The notes under the pieces: generated by a model | The model's input: only the letters and a program-made list of their open reading frames with translations | Database searches by the model: none | Told to the model about the DNA's origin: nothing | Made by a program: the position numbers and the translations under genes | Shown: positions 1 to 7,770 of the stretch, one piece after another | Layout: each line of letters starts with the position of its first letter | How positions within the stretch are numbered: the stretch's first letter is position 1 | NCBI GenBank assembly: GCA_009782165.1 | Contig: WQUH01000026.1 | Coordinates: 1-7,770 of the forward strand | Length of the DNA: 7,770 bases | Direction: 5' to 3' | Origin: Pseudomonadota bacterium | Lineage (GTDB): Bacteria; Desulfobacterota; Desulfobulbia; Desulfobulbales; Desulfobulbaceae

Positions 1-87
1 AGTCGCAGGACGCGGAATGACAGGACGGGAAACATACACAAGTCGATACCCTGCCGCCTGTTACCGCCCTCTGTCCTCCGGCTCCCG

Positions 88-1299
88 TCATGCCGCCGTT
101 GCCCGCGCCCGCCCTTTGGCATGGAGGAGGGCGATCAGCGCCACGGCCACGGCCACGATGGCTATGCCAATGATCGGGCGAAAGCGCAGCCAGGCGATGG
201 CGATGACCAACAGCGACCAGGCCAGCCCCAGCAGCACGCTGACCAGGCCGGTGCCGGCGCCGACGATGCTGCCGAGCAGAGGAATGACGCTGGCCAGCAC
301 GGACAGGGGCGCGGTGATCAGCACCAAGCCGATGATGACCGACAAGGCGCCGGCAGCGCGCAGAATCCAGGTCATGGTCGAGTTGGCGGTATGGGCTTCG
401 GCATACATATCTTCCAGGCTGTGCGCGCCCATATCGACCATCCCGATGGTCTTGCCGTTCTTGGCGTGGAATTGCTCAAAGGTGTTGCCGTTGACTTTGC
501 CGATAATGCTGACCGTACCGGGCACAATGTGCGTGAAGGCGACGCGCAGGTCGCCGATCTGCGGCGTCCCGGGCGAGGCGCCGAGCGTCACCGTGTTGCC
601 GCTGACGTGTACCATGTTCGGCATCGCGCCCGAGGGGTTTGGTGCGGATGAGGCCGGGAGCGCCAATCGCTTTTGCACATTGGCAATCGCCTCCGCCGAC
701 AAGTTCACCGGCAACGGCGTCGCGCCGCTCATGGCGCCGATCATGAAATCCGGCAGACGATAGGCGCCGAAGCTGACGTTTGCCGCCTGGGCCTTGAAAT
801 TCTCGAGGTTGATCAGGACGGTGTTCGCCCTGTTCCTGACCGCGTCGGGATCTTTAAAGTTGGACGAATTGACCGGGGCCTTCGCCCACTCCTGCGCGTA
901 GGTATAGGTGGTCACCTGCTCTTCGCCGCCGCCGAGTTTCTTTTTTGTTTCCGTTTTTGCATGCTCCACCCACTGGTAATACTCCACCGTGCGCTCCAGG
1001 CGGATGGCGTTCAGCGAAAGCCCGAAGACGGGATCGGCGAGAATATCCTTGGTTTCAGCGGCAGCGGTGGCATGGACGAGTTGCCCGTTTTTCCCGGCAT
1101 CCACCGTGCTGACGTCCCCCAACTCCTGGGTTACGGCCTGCCCCTCGCGCAGGGCAACCTCGGTGGCGACGAAATTTCCTTCATTCCACCACAGCAGAAT
1201 GGTGCCGGCGATGATCAGGATGAAACCGAGACCGATACCGGCAACCGACTTCCCCAACCGACTTCCCCAACCGACCGACTGTGTTTCCGTGTATGCCAT
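88..1299 (-). CDS. TMEM43-family integral membrane protein
   Basis: The predicted protein has 403 residues and resembles the TMEM43 (LUMA) family, Pfam PF07787. The recognisable N-terminal pattern is WGSRLG at 11-16, then a hydrophobic helix at about 19-38 ending in the family-like WWNEG at 37-41. A large soluble region follows (about 42-308), which in this family is expected outside the cytoplasmic membrane. Four hydrophobic segments close the protein at roughly 309-330, 333-350, 352-371 and 375-393, with a short basic tail. I see no catalytic motif, and the bacterial function is not established. The ATG at 1299 is chosen because AAGGAGG lies 7 bases upstream and the family N-terminus fits. 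The reading frame stays open for 22 further codons upstream, but those look non-family. The gene lies downstream of the tRNA terminator, so it probably has its own promoter. Family assignment is fairly sure; function is unknown. Confidence 0.85.
   Translation of the reverse strand: MAYTETQSVGWGSRLGKSVAGIGLGFILIIAGTILLWWNEGNFVATEVALREGQAVTQELGDVSTVDAGKNGQLVHATAAAETKDILADPVFGLSLNAIRLERTVEYYQWVEHAKTETKKKLGGGEEQVTTYTYAQEWAKAPVNSSNFKDPDAVRNRANTVLINLENFKAQAANVSFGAYRLPDFMIGAMSGATPLPVNLSAEAIANVQKRLALPASSAPNPSGAMPNMVHVSGNTVTLGASPGTPQIGDLRVAFTHIVPGTVSIIGKVNGNTFEQFHAKNGKTIGMVDMGAHSLEDMYAEAHTANSTMTWILRAAGALSVIIGLVLITAPLSVLASVIPLLGSIVGAGTGLVSVLLGLAWSLLVIAIAWLRFRPIIGIAIVAVAVALIALLHAKGRARATAA
1243..1275 (-). 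repeat. 13-bp tandem repeat, 2.5 copies, inside the TMEM43-family gene
   Basis: On the minus strand GTCGGTTGGGGAA occurs twice in succession, followed by a partial third copy, GTCGGTT. It spans codons 9-19. Because 13 is not a multiple of three, each copy is read in a different frame (VGWGS, then RLGK, then SV). The encoded residues still match the family N-terminal pattern, so the present copy number gives the functional frame. Gain or loss of one unit would shift the frame near codon 10. Confidence 0.9.
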
Positions 1300-1306
1300 G
1301 ATCTCC

Positions 1307-1313
1307 CCTCCTT
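1307..1313 (-). promoter_or_regulatory. Shine-Dalgarno of the TMEM43-family gene
   Basis: The minus strand reads AAGGAGG, a perfect anti-16S match, 7 bases before the ATG at 1299. It decides in favour of the 403-residue product over the 425-residue one starting at 1365. Confidence 0.85.
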
Positions 1314-1389
1314 GAATGCATGGTGGTGTGCAGAACGTTCCGCGACAGAAGCAGGACCATGGCATGTGGTGGTTATCCGAACATCCATA

Positions 1390-1402
1390 TCTCCGAAGGA
1401 GA
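1390..1402 (+). promoter_or_regulatory. Ribosome binding site of the transposase remnant, inside a small inverted repeat
   Basis: AAGGAG at 1396-1401 lies 5 bases before the ATG at 1407 on the plus strand. The bases TCTCC (1390-1394) and GGAGA (1398-1402) are perfect complements separated by GAA, so a long read-through transcript could pair away the ribosome binding site. The stem is only 5 bp with a tight loop, so pairing in the cell is uncertain. Confidence 0.5.
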
Positions 1403-1406
1403 AAAC

Positions 1407-1487
1407 ATGGTCCGCAAGAAATCTATCGTTCCGTTGAGGGAAGTAAAAGACCTTTTAAGCGAAGACAGGGATTTTTTGAAAAAATTG
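1407..1487 (+). pseudogene. N-terminal remnant of an IS256-family (Mutator-type) transposase
   Basis: The plus strand has a well-placed ribosome binding site and ATG, then about 27 codons reading MVRKKSIVPLREVKDL and on to LSEDRDFLKKL. From memory, this matches the conserved start of IS256-family transposases, which begin with a basic RKKS..VP segment and an (L)L.EDRDFL motif. The family pattern then continues with a segment such as VQ..LQ..LEAEM and a DDE catalytic core, all missing here. After codon 27 similarity stops, and the frame merely runs on through the terminator and antisense to the two tRNA genes until 1715. This piece is visibly more AT-rich than the genes around it, in line with foreign origin. 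It is not expected to be active. No terminal inverted repeats or target duplication could be assigned with confidence. A chance small ORF is the alternative. Confidence 0.6.
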
Positions 1488-1490
1488 TGT

Positions 1491-1528
1491 AAACAAAAAA
1501 AGCACTCGGCAATTTCTGCCAAGTGCTT
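1491..1528 (-). terminator. Rho-independent terminator of the tRNA-Val/tRNA-Asp unit
   Basis: On the minus strand, 8 bases after the tRNA-Asp CCA end, arms 1517-1528 and 1500-1511 form a 12-bp stem with one G-U pair and a 5-base loop. A U-rich run follows at 1499-1491 (TTTTTGTTT). No T-run follows the stem on the plus strand, so it works for minus-strand transcription only. Confidence 0.92.
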
Positions 1529-1536
1529 GATATCTG

Positions 1537-1614
<78 letters not shown>

Positions 1615-1624
1615 ATGTTTGGTA

Positions 1625-1700
1625 TGGTGGGCGAAACAGGGATCGAACCTGTGACCCTCGGCTTGTAAGGCCGATGCTCTCCCAGCTGAGCTATTCGCCC
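1625..1700 (-). tRNA. tRNA-Val (anticodon TAC)
   Basis: The reverse complement gives acceptor GGGCGAA/TTCGCCC and a D-arm GCTCAGCTGGGAGAGC. The anticodon stem is TCGGC/GCCGA around loop CTTACAA, with anticodon TAC at 1665-1667. The T-arm contains GGTTCGATCC, and the CCA end is encoded at 1625-1627. It is the first gene of a two-tRNA unit that starts at a promoter about 20 bases upstream and ends at the terminator after tRNA-Asp. Confidence 0.97.
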
Positions 1701-1720
1701 CCAACAAAAAGGTGACGGTC

Positions 1721-1749
1721 TATTTAGCAGGTGGGCCCTTGCCAGTCAA
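1721..1749 (-). promoter_or_regulatory. Sigma70-type promoter for tRNA-Val/tRNA-Asp
   Basis: The minus strand has TTGACT (1749-1744), a 17-base spacer and TAAATA (1726-1721), with TGC directly before the -10 box (extended -10). The predicted start near 1714 leaves a leader of about 13 bases before the tRNA-Val 5' end at 1700. It lies in the 122-base gap between lon and the tRNAs, so the tRNAs need not depend on read-through from lon. Confidence 0.8.
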
Positions 1750-1822
1750 GCAAAAACAGAACCGGACCGGGGCGATGCGCAATTTCTCCCCTGCCCTCGG
1801 CCCCAAGCCCACCTCCCGCGTT

Positions 1823-4251
1823 TCAATGCGTCGGAGTGTTGTGGGCCGAGATGGTGAAATCGCTGAAAATCGAATCCAACGGCACGTCCTTGAACAGGTG
1901 GTCCCTTTCTTTCAGAATCAGGGCGCGTTGCAGCACCTCGTCGACATCGTCCACCAGATCGATGGTCAGGCTGCCGCGGATCTTCTGGGGCACGTCCCGG
2001 AGGTTGCATTCATTCTCTTTGGGGATCAGAACGTGCGTGATATTGCCGCGTTTGGCCGCCAGCAGCTTTTCCGTCAAGCCGCCGATCGGCAAGACCCGCC
2101 CCCGGAGGGTGATTTCGCCGGTCATGGCCAGGGTGCGGGCCACCGGCAGCTTGAGGATGGCCGAGACAATGGCGGTGGCGATGGTGATGCCCGCCGATGG
2201 CCCGTCTTTGGGGATGGCCCCCTCGGGCACGTGGACATGGATGTCGATCTTCTGATAAAAGTCGGGCGCCAGACCCAGGCGCATGGCCCGCGAGCGCACG
2301 TACGACAGGGCCGCCTGGGCCGACTCCTGCATGACGTCGCCGAGCTTGCCGGTGATGGTCAGTTTGCCGGAGCCGGGCATGATGGTCGCCTCGATCTGCA
2401 ACAATTCGCCGCCCACCTCGGTCCAGGCCATGCCCGTGGCCAGACCGATCTCGTCGCGTTCCTCGGCCAGACCGAACCGGTATTTGGCCACTCCGAGGTG
2501 CCGTTCGACCGCCTGGGGCGAGATGCGGTATTTCCTGCGCGGTTCCTTGTTCTTGAGCCGTTCCCGTGCCACCTTGCGGCAGATGGAGGCAATGGTCCGC
2601 TCCAGGCCGCGCACTCCGGCCTCGCGGGTGTAGCGGCGGATGATCTCCAGAATGGCCTTGTCGTTCAGGGTGATTTCATCGTTCTTAAACCCGTTGGCCT
2701 CCAGTTGCTTCGGTAAGAGAAAGTCGGCGGCGATCTTGAGTTTTTCCTCTTCGGTATACCCGTTGAGCTGGATGATCTCCATGCGGTCCTGCAAAGGAAC
2801 CGGGATGCCGTGCAGATGGTTGGCCGTGGTAATAAAAAAGACCTCGGACAGGTCGTAATCGACATCGAGATAGTGATCGTTGAAGGCGAAATTCTGCTCC
2901 GGATCCAGAACTTCGAGCAGCGCCGCCGAAGGATCGCCCCGGAAATCGACGCTCATCTTGTCGACCTCGTCCAGGCAGAACACCGGGTTGACCACACCCG
3001 CCTTCTGCATGGACAGGATGATCTTGCCCGGCATGGCCCCGATATAGGTGCGCCGGTGGCCCCGGATTTCGGCCTCATCGCGCACCCCGCCCAGCGACAG
3101 GCGCACAAATTCCCGGCCCATGGCCCGGGCGATGGACCGGCAGACCGAGGTCTTGCCCACGCCCGGCGGCCCCACCAGACAGAGGATCGGGCCGCGGATC
3201 TTCTTGACCTGGGCCTGCACGGCCAGATACTCGAGGATGCGTTCCTTGGGTTTTTCCAGGCCGTAATGGTCTTCGTCGAGCACGCGCTCCGCCCGTTCGA
3301 TGTCGATGGTCGAGCGGGTTTTCTTCTTCCACGGCAGGCTGAGGATGGCGTCGATATAGTTGCGCACCACCGTGGTTTCGGCCGACATCGGCGGCATCTG
3401 CCGCAGCTTCTTGAACTCTTTCTGTACCTTCTCCTTGACCGCCTTGGGCAGGCGTTTTTTATCGATCTCCCCCTGCAGCTCGGTCAGCTCATCGCCCCCG
3501 CCCTCGCCCTGGCCCATCTCATCCTGGATGGCGCGCATCTTTTCGGAGAGATAGTAGTTGCGCTGGGTGACGTTCATCTTCTTCTTGACCTTGGCGTGGA
3601 TGTCCCTCTCCATCTCGGACAACTCCATTTCCCGATGCAGGATCTCCAGCACCTTGGCAATGCGCTGCGGCAGGCTGACCAGTTCGAGAACCGATTGCTT
3701 CTCGTCGGTCTTCAGTTGGATATGGGAGGACATCAGATCGACCATCCGGGAAGCGTCATCCAGGGAGGTGATCGACTTCAACACCTCGTGCGGCAGCTTC
3801 TTGTTCATCTGGGTGTACTGATCGAAGGCCTTGCGCAATTCGCGGAGATAGGCAGGCACATCCCCCCGGTCGACATCGACATCCGGGGCGTCGACCAGAC
3901 GGACCGAATAGTACCCGTCCTGGCGGTCGCCCCCCTCGAAGGCGCCGACGATGATCGCCCGCCGCTTGCCTTCCACCAGGGCCTTGATGGTGCCGTCGGG
4001 CAAACGCAGGAGTTGCATCACCGAGGCCAGGGTGCCGAGGGCATAGAGATGCTTCTGTTCAGGATCGTCCACCCGCGCATCCCTCTGGGTGACCAGAAAA
4101 ATCAGCGAGCGCTGCTCCATGGCCGCCTCGAGCGCCTGGATCGATCGTTTTCTTCCCACCACCAGCGGCGCCACCATCCCAGGGAAGAGGACAATGTCCC
4201 GCAGCGGCATCAACGGATAGGTTTCGGCAGGCAGTTCAGTCATCGGCGGCA

Positions 4252-4252
<1 letters not shown>
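1823..4252 (-). CDS. lon: ATP-dependent protease Lon (La), S16 family
   Basis: Lon is a cytoplasmic homohexameric AAA+ serine protease that degrades misfolded and selected regulatory proteins. The 809-residue length is normal for the family. Order of parts: N-terminal substrate-binding domain from about 12 ([13 protein letters not shown]) to 205; helical linker with [19 protein letters not shown] at 225-243; AAA+ module with Walker A GPPGVGKT at 361-368 and Walker [10 protein letters not shown] at 424-432; protease domain from about 600 to 780. The catalytic Ser686 lies in PKDGPSAG (681-688) and Lys729 in GGLTEKL, 43 residues apart as in other Lon proteases. The ATG at 4252 shares one base with the clpX stop (TGATG). 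A second ATG at 4243 would also leave the domain intact. Neither has a strong Shine-Dalgarno, so reinitiation after clpX is the likely route. I see no convincing U-tract terminator in the 122 bases downstream. Confidence 0.98.
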
Positions 4253-5519
<1,267 letters not shown>

Positions 5520-5523
<4 letters not shown>

Positions 5524-6128
5524 GACTGTTTCTCCGCAGCCAGTTCCTCGCGGCTGGTCAAGACCTTGTCGATGATGCCGTACTGGCAGGCATCGGCGGC
5601 GTTCATGAAATTGTCGCGCTCGGTGTCGGCCTGGATCTTCTTCATCGGCCTGCCGGTGTGCCTGGCCAGAATGGTGTTCAGATCGTGCCGCATCCGCAGG
5701 ATTTCACGGGCGTGGATGTCGATGTCCGTGGCCTGGCCCTGGTAGCCGCCCATGGGCTGGTGGATCATGATCCGCGCATTGGGCAGGGCAAACCGTTTGC
5801 CGGCGGCGCCGCTGGCAAGCAGCAGCGCGCCCATGGAGGCCGCCTGGCCCAGACAGAGGGTGGCCACGTCGCAGCGGATGTACTGCATGGTGTCGTAGAT
5901 GGCCATGCCGGCGGTTACCGAACCGCCGGGGGAATTGATGTAAAAGGTGATGTCCTTGTCCGGATCCTCGGCCTCCAGAAACAGCAACTGGGCCACGATC
6001 AGGCTGGCCACGTCGTCGTTGACCTGACTGCCGAGAAAAACGATCCGCTCCTTGAGCAGCCGGGAATAAATGTCGTAGGCCCGTTCGCCGCGCGGACTCT
6101 GTTCAACAACCATGGGAACCAGATTCAT
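5520..6128 (-). CDS. clpP: ATP-dependent Clp protease proteolytic subunit ClpP
   Basis: ClpP is the serine peptidase (family S14) that forms the double-heptamer chamber used by ClpX. The product has 202 residues, a normal length, starting [10 protein letters not shown]. The catalytic triad is visible: Ser98 in QAASMG, His123 in MIHQP and Asp172 in RDNFM. The glycine-rich INSPGG motif is at 64-69. The ATG at 6128 is chosen because GGAG lies 8 bases upstream and the family N-terminus fits. The open frame extends 57 codons further, but that stretch runs into the tig 3' end and has no family resemblance. The gene lies 55 bases after tig and overlaps clpX by four bases. A strong hairpin sits in the gap before its ribosome binding site. 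Confidence 0.98.
5531..5535 (-). promoter_or_regulatory. Shine-Dalgarno supporting the GTG start of clpX
   Basis: GGAGA on the minus strand lies inside the clpP 3' end, 7 bases before the GTG at 5523. It supports this non-ATG start, which overlaps the clpP stop. Confidence 0.7.
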
Positions 6129-6136
6129 ACTCTCCA

Positions 6137-6140
6137 CTCC
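6137..6140 (-). promoter_or_regulatory. Shine-Dalgarno of clpP
   Basis: GGAG at 6140-6137 lies 8 bases before the ATG at 6128. A second GGAG at 6135-6132 is too close (3 bases). Together they fix the clpP start against the longer open frame that begins at 6299. Confidence 0.75.
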
Positions 6141-6153
6141 AGAACGTGAAATT

Positions 6154-6177
6154 CCCGCCGCCGTGTGCGGCGGCAGG
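6154..6177 (-). other. Strong RNA hairpin between tig and clpP
   Basis: On the minus strand CCTGCCGCCG pairs with CGGCGGCGGG around a CACA loop: a 10-bp stem with one T-G pair, of which the inner 7 bp are perfect G-C. It starts 6 bases after the tig stop and ends 13 bases before the clpP Shine-Dalgarno. AATTTC follows rather than a U-run, so it is not a standard intrinsic terminator. A role in partial attenuation, RNA processing or 3'-end protection of tig mRNA is inference. Confidence 0.7.
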
Positions 6178-6183
6178 GCCGGA

Positions 6184-7521
6184 TCAGGCCGGGGTTTGCC
6201 CGTCGGCCTCGGCGGCATCAGTGGCCTCGGCGGGCGCGACTTCGGTGATCTTGGCCTGTTCGCGCAAAAAGTTGAGCACCTTTTCGTTGTGCAGCTCATT
6301 GATGAACGGTAACACCTCTTCCCGCCGCTGGAAGTATTTTTTCACCTCGTCGACGGTCATGCGGTACTGTTCGGCGATGCGCTGATAGCCGCGCTGGATG
6401 TCCTCGTCCGCCACCTTGATTTCCTCGACCTCGGCGATCTTCTTGAGCAGAAAGTCGCCCTTGACCCGCCTGACCGCGATTTCCCGGTTCTTCTCCACCA
6501 GCTCGTCCAGCTTGACGCCGGCCGACTCGAACGACAGGCCGCTCCGCTTCAGGTTTTCCTCGGCCTGTTTGAGCATCTCCTGGATCTCGTAGTTGACCAG
6601 CCGCTGCGGCACCTCAAACGGGTTGTTTTCGATCAGCTTGTGCATGATCTTGTCGTCGAGATCGCCCTGGAGCGAGTCTTCTCTGGCCTGGCGCAACCGC
6701 TGGCGAATGTCTTCCCGCAGTTCGGCCAGGGTGTTCAACTCCGGCTTGATGTCCTTGGCGAACTCATCGTCCAGCTCCGGTTGGATCCGCACCTTGACAT
6801 CCTTGATATCCACCTTGAACTCCACGTTTTTTCCGGCCAGCACCGGGTTGGGGTAATCGGCCGGGAAGGTGATCTCGTAGAGGGTCTTGTCGCCTTTCTT
6901 CATCCCCAGCAGCTTGTCCTCGAAATCCTTGCCGAGCCGGTGCATCCCCATGTCGACGTTGAAGTTTTCGTTGTGGACCTCCTTCATGGCCTTGCCGTTG
7001 TGAAAGCCCTGGAAATCGACCACCGCCACATCGTCCATGGCAATGCCATGGCCGTCCTCGGCGGTCTGCAACACCGCCTGATGCCGTCGCAACAGGGCGA
7101 TCTCCTTGTCGATCTCCTCCTCCTGCACCACGACCATGGTTTTTTCCACTTCCAGCCCCTTGTACTCCTTGAGCTCGATCTGGGGCTTGACATCGACCAT
7201 GGCCACGTACACGAAGGCGCCGTCTTCTTTGAACTCGTGTTCCGCGATCTCGGGATGCACCACCGGATCGAGCGCCTCCTTCTCAACCGCGTCGAAATAG
7301 GTCTCCTGAATCAGTTTCTCGGCAACCTCGCCCCGCACCTGGTCCTTGAAGTTGTTCTCAAGCACGCTCTGCGGAATCTTGCCGCGCCGGAATCCCCTCA
7401 GCTTGACATCCTTGTTGATCTTGGCATAGGCCTTGGCAAGCGCCGGCTCCACGGTTTCCCGGGGCAGAGTGATGGTCAGTTTTCTTGTCAATTCAGAGAC
7501 TTGTTCAACGGCGATATCCAT
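6184..7521 (-). CDS. tig: Trigger factor, ribosome-associated chaperone and peptidyl-prolyl isomerase
   Basis: Trigger factor binds at the ribosomal exit tunnel and shields and helps fold nascent proteins. The 445-residue product has the three family parts. The N-terminal ribosome-binding domain carries the signature GFRRGKIP at 43-50. The FKBP-type isomerase domain runs from about 150 to 245 ([15 protein letters not shown], later [12 protein letters not shown]). The helical chaperone C-terminal domain runs from about 250 to 425, and an Ala/Glu-rich tail ends the protein. The ATG at 7521 is chosen because GAGGAA lies 9 bases upstream and the family N-terminus [10 protein letters not shown] begins there. 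The frame is open for 45 more codons, but that would run into tRNA-Leu. It is the first protein gene of the cluster, just ahead of clpP. No promoter is visible in the short GC-rich leader, so transcription may begin upstream of tRNA-Leu. Confidence 0.97.
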   Translation of the reverse strand: MDIAVEQVSELTRKLTITLPRETVEPALAKAYAKINKDVKLRGFRRGKIPQSVLENNFKDQVRGEVAEKLIQETYFDAVEKEALDPVVHPEIAEHEFKEDGAFVYVAMVDVKPQIELKEYKGLEVEKTMVVVQEEEIDKEIALLRRHQAVLQTAEDGHGIAMDDVAVVDFQGFHNGKAMKEVHNENFNVDMGMHRLGKDFEDKLLGMKKGDKTLYEITFPADYPNPVLAGKNVEFKVDIKDVKVRIQPELDDEFAKDIKPELNTLAELREDIRQRLRQAREDSLQGDLDDKIMHKLIENNPFEVPQRLVNYEIQEMLKQAEENLKRSGLSFESAGVKLDELVEKNREIAVRRVKGDFLLKKIAEVEEIKVADEDIQRGYQRIAEQYRMTVDEVKKYFQRREEVLPFINELHNEKVLNFLREQAKITEVAPAEATDAAEADGQTPA

Positions 7522-7530
7522 GGACGGCGA

Positions 7531-7536
7531 TTCCTC
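7531..7536 (-). promoter_or_regulatory. Shine-Dalgarno of tig
   Basis: GAGGAA on the minus strand lies 9 bases before the ATG at 7521. It decides the start against the upstream extension to 7656. Confidence 0.75.
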
Positions 7537-7584
7537 GTGTTCGGTTGACCGGGGCTGCGAAGCCGGCGGCGTTGGCTCGGTATC

Positions 7585-7606
7585 AGCCCGCCCCGCGGGG
7601 CGCGCT
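7585..7606. repeat. GC-rich palindrome in the tRNA-Leu/tig leader
   Basis: CGCCCCGCGGGGCG at 7589-7602 is a perfect 14-bp palindrome. After one C/C mismatch on each side, three more bases (AGC/GCT) extend the symmetry to 22 bp. No U-run follows on either strand, so it is not an intrinsic terminator. As RNA it could form a hairpin only by opening its central pairs, and as DNA it could be a protein-binding site. Function is unknown. Confidence 0.6.
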
Positions 7607-7626
7607 GTGTCTGGTTGCGATGCTGC

Positions 7627-7711
7627 TGGTGCGAGAGGGGGGACTCGAACCCCCATGGGCTGGCCCGCTGGATCCTAAATCCAGTGCGTCTACCAATTTC
7701 ACCACTCTCGC
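7627..7711 (-). tRNA. tRNA-Leu (anticodon TAG)
   Basis: The reverse complement gives an 85-base class II tRNA. The acceptor is GCGAGAG/CTCTCGC. The anticodon stem is CTGGA/TCCAG around loop TTTAGGA, with anticodon TAG at 7675-7677. A long variable arm has stem GGGC/GCCC, as expected for Leu. The T-arm is GGGGG TTCGAGT CCCCC, and the CCA end is encoded (7627-7629). It reads CTA codons. It lies 105 bases upstream of the tig start on the same strand, with no terminator visible between them. Confidence 0.97.
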
Positions 7712-7728
7712 TTGACGTCAAATTTTCT

Positions 7729-7757
7729 TTAATAACCAAATTAACCTCTCCCGTCAA
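7729..7757 (-). promoter_or_regulatory. Sigma70-type promoter for tRNA-Leu, possibly also tig
   Basis: The minus strand has TTGACG (7757-7752), a 17-base spacer and TATTAA (7734-7729) in an AT-rich patch. A start near 7722 would leave about 10 bases before the tRNA 5' end at 7711. It is the only good promoter I can see upstream of tig within the window. Confidence 0.75.
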
Positions 7758-7770
7758 GGCATCCATGGGG

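Noticed and set aside
1..87. Terminator or gene downstream of the TMEM43-family gene
   Set aside because: No clean stem with a U-run on the minus strand was found, and no open frame with a family match or ribosome binding site.
1750..1822. Intrinsic terminator after lon
   Set aside because: A GGGG...CCCC pairing followed at a distance by a short T-run can be drawn, but the stem is only 4 bp with a long loop and the T-run is not adjacent. It was not called.
1712..2716. Plus-strand open frame of 334 codons opposite the 3' end of lon
   Set aside because: It is a shadow of the Lon protease domain. Its start lies in the tRNA promoter region and the translation shows no family features.
6129..6299. 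57-residue N-terminal extension of ClpP
   Set aside because: It overlaps the tig 3' end in another frame, is proline/arginine-rich without family similarity, and the start at 6128 has a good ribosome binding site.
6640..7548. Plus-strand open frame (302 codons) opposite tig
   Set aside because: It is antisense to a full-length trigger factor and has no recognisable domain.
7522..7656. 45-residue N-terminal extension of trigger factor
   Set aside because: It would start inside tRNA-Leu. The Shine-Dalgarno and the conserved family N-terminus both point to 7521.

Overview
The window is a GC-rich bacterial chromosome segment that reads almost entirely from the minus strand. It carries a housekeeping proteostasis cluster flanked by tRNA genes. 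In the direction of transcription (high to low coordinates) the order is tRNA-Leu(TAG), tig (trigger factor), clpP, clpX, lon, tRNA-Val(TAC), tRNA-Asp(GTC), an intrinsic terminator, an AT-richer spacer with a broken transposase start on the plus strand, and a TMEM43-family membrane protein gene. The order tig-clpP-clpX-lon is common in Proteobacteria and related phyla. From memory of family sequences, ClpP and Lon look like those of the former Deltaproteobacteria (Desulfobacterota or Desulfuromonadota). That placement is a low-confidence impression, not a measured result.

Region 7522-7770 holds a clear sigma70-type promoter in front of tRNA-Leu, the tRNA itself, and a GC-rich leader of about 100 bases before tig. 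I see no promoter or U-tract terminator in that leader, so tig may be co-transcribed with the tRNA. Region 1823-7521 holds the four proteostasis genes. tig and clpP are separated by 55 bases that include a strong hairpin. clpP/clpX overlap by four bases (GTGA) and clpX/lon by one base (TGATG), which suggests translational coupling. Together the products fold nascent chains (Tig), unfold and degrade tagged substrates (ClpXP), and clear misfolded or regulatory proteins (Lon). All catalytic and nucleotide-binding residues I looked for are present.

Region 1491-1822 is a separate small tRNA-Val/tRNA-Asp transcription unit with its own extended -10 promoter and a 12-bp-stem terminator. Region 1314-1490 contains the first ~27 codons of what looks like an IS256-family transposase with an intact ribosome binding site, then loss of similarity just before the tRNA terminator. 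This is the only mobile-element trace I can support. Region 88-1299 encodes a five-helix membrane protein of the TMEM43 family, whose bacterial role is not established. Its N-terminal codons contain a 13-bp tandem repeat. Bases 1-87, downstream of that gene, show no recognisable gene or terminator.

I found no CRISPR array, defence system, prophage or clearly new system. The most unusual parts are the transposase remnant with its surroundings and the TMEM43-family gene beside it.
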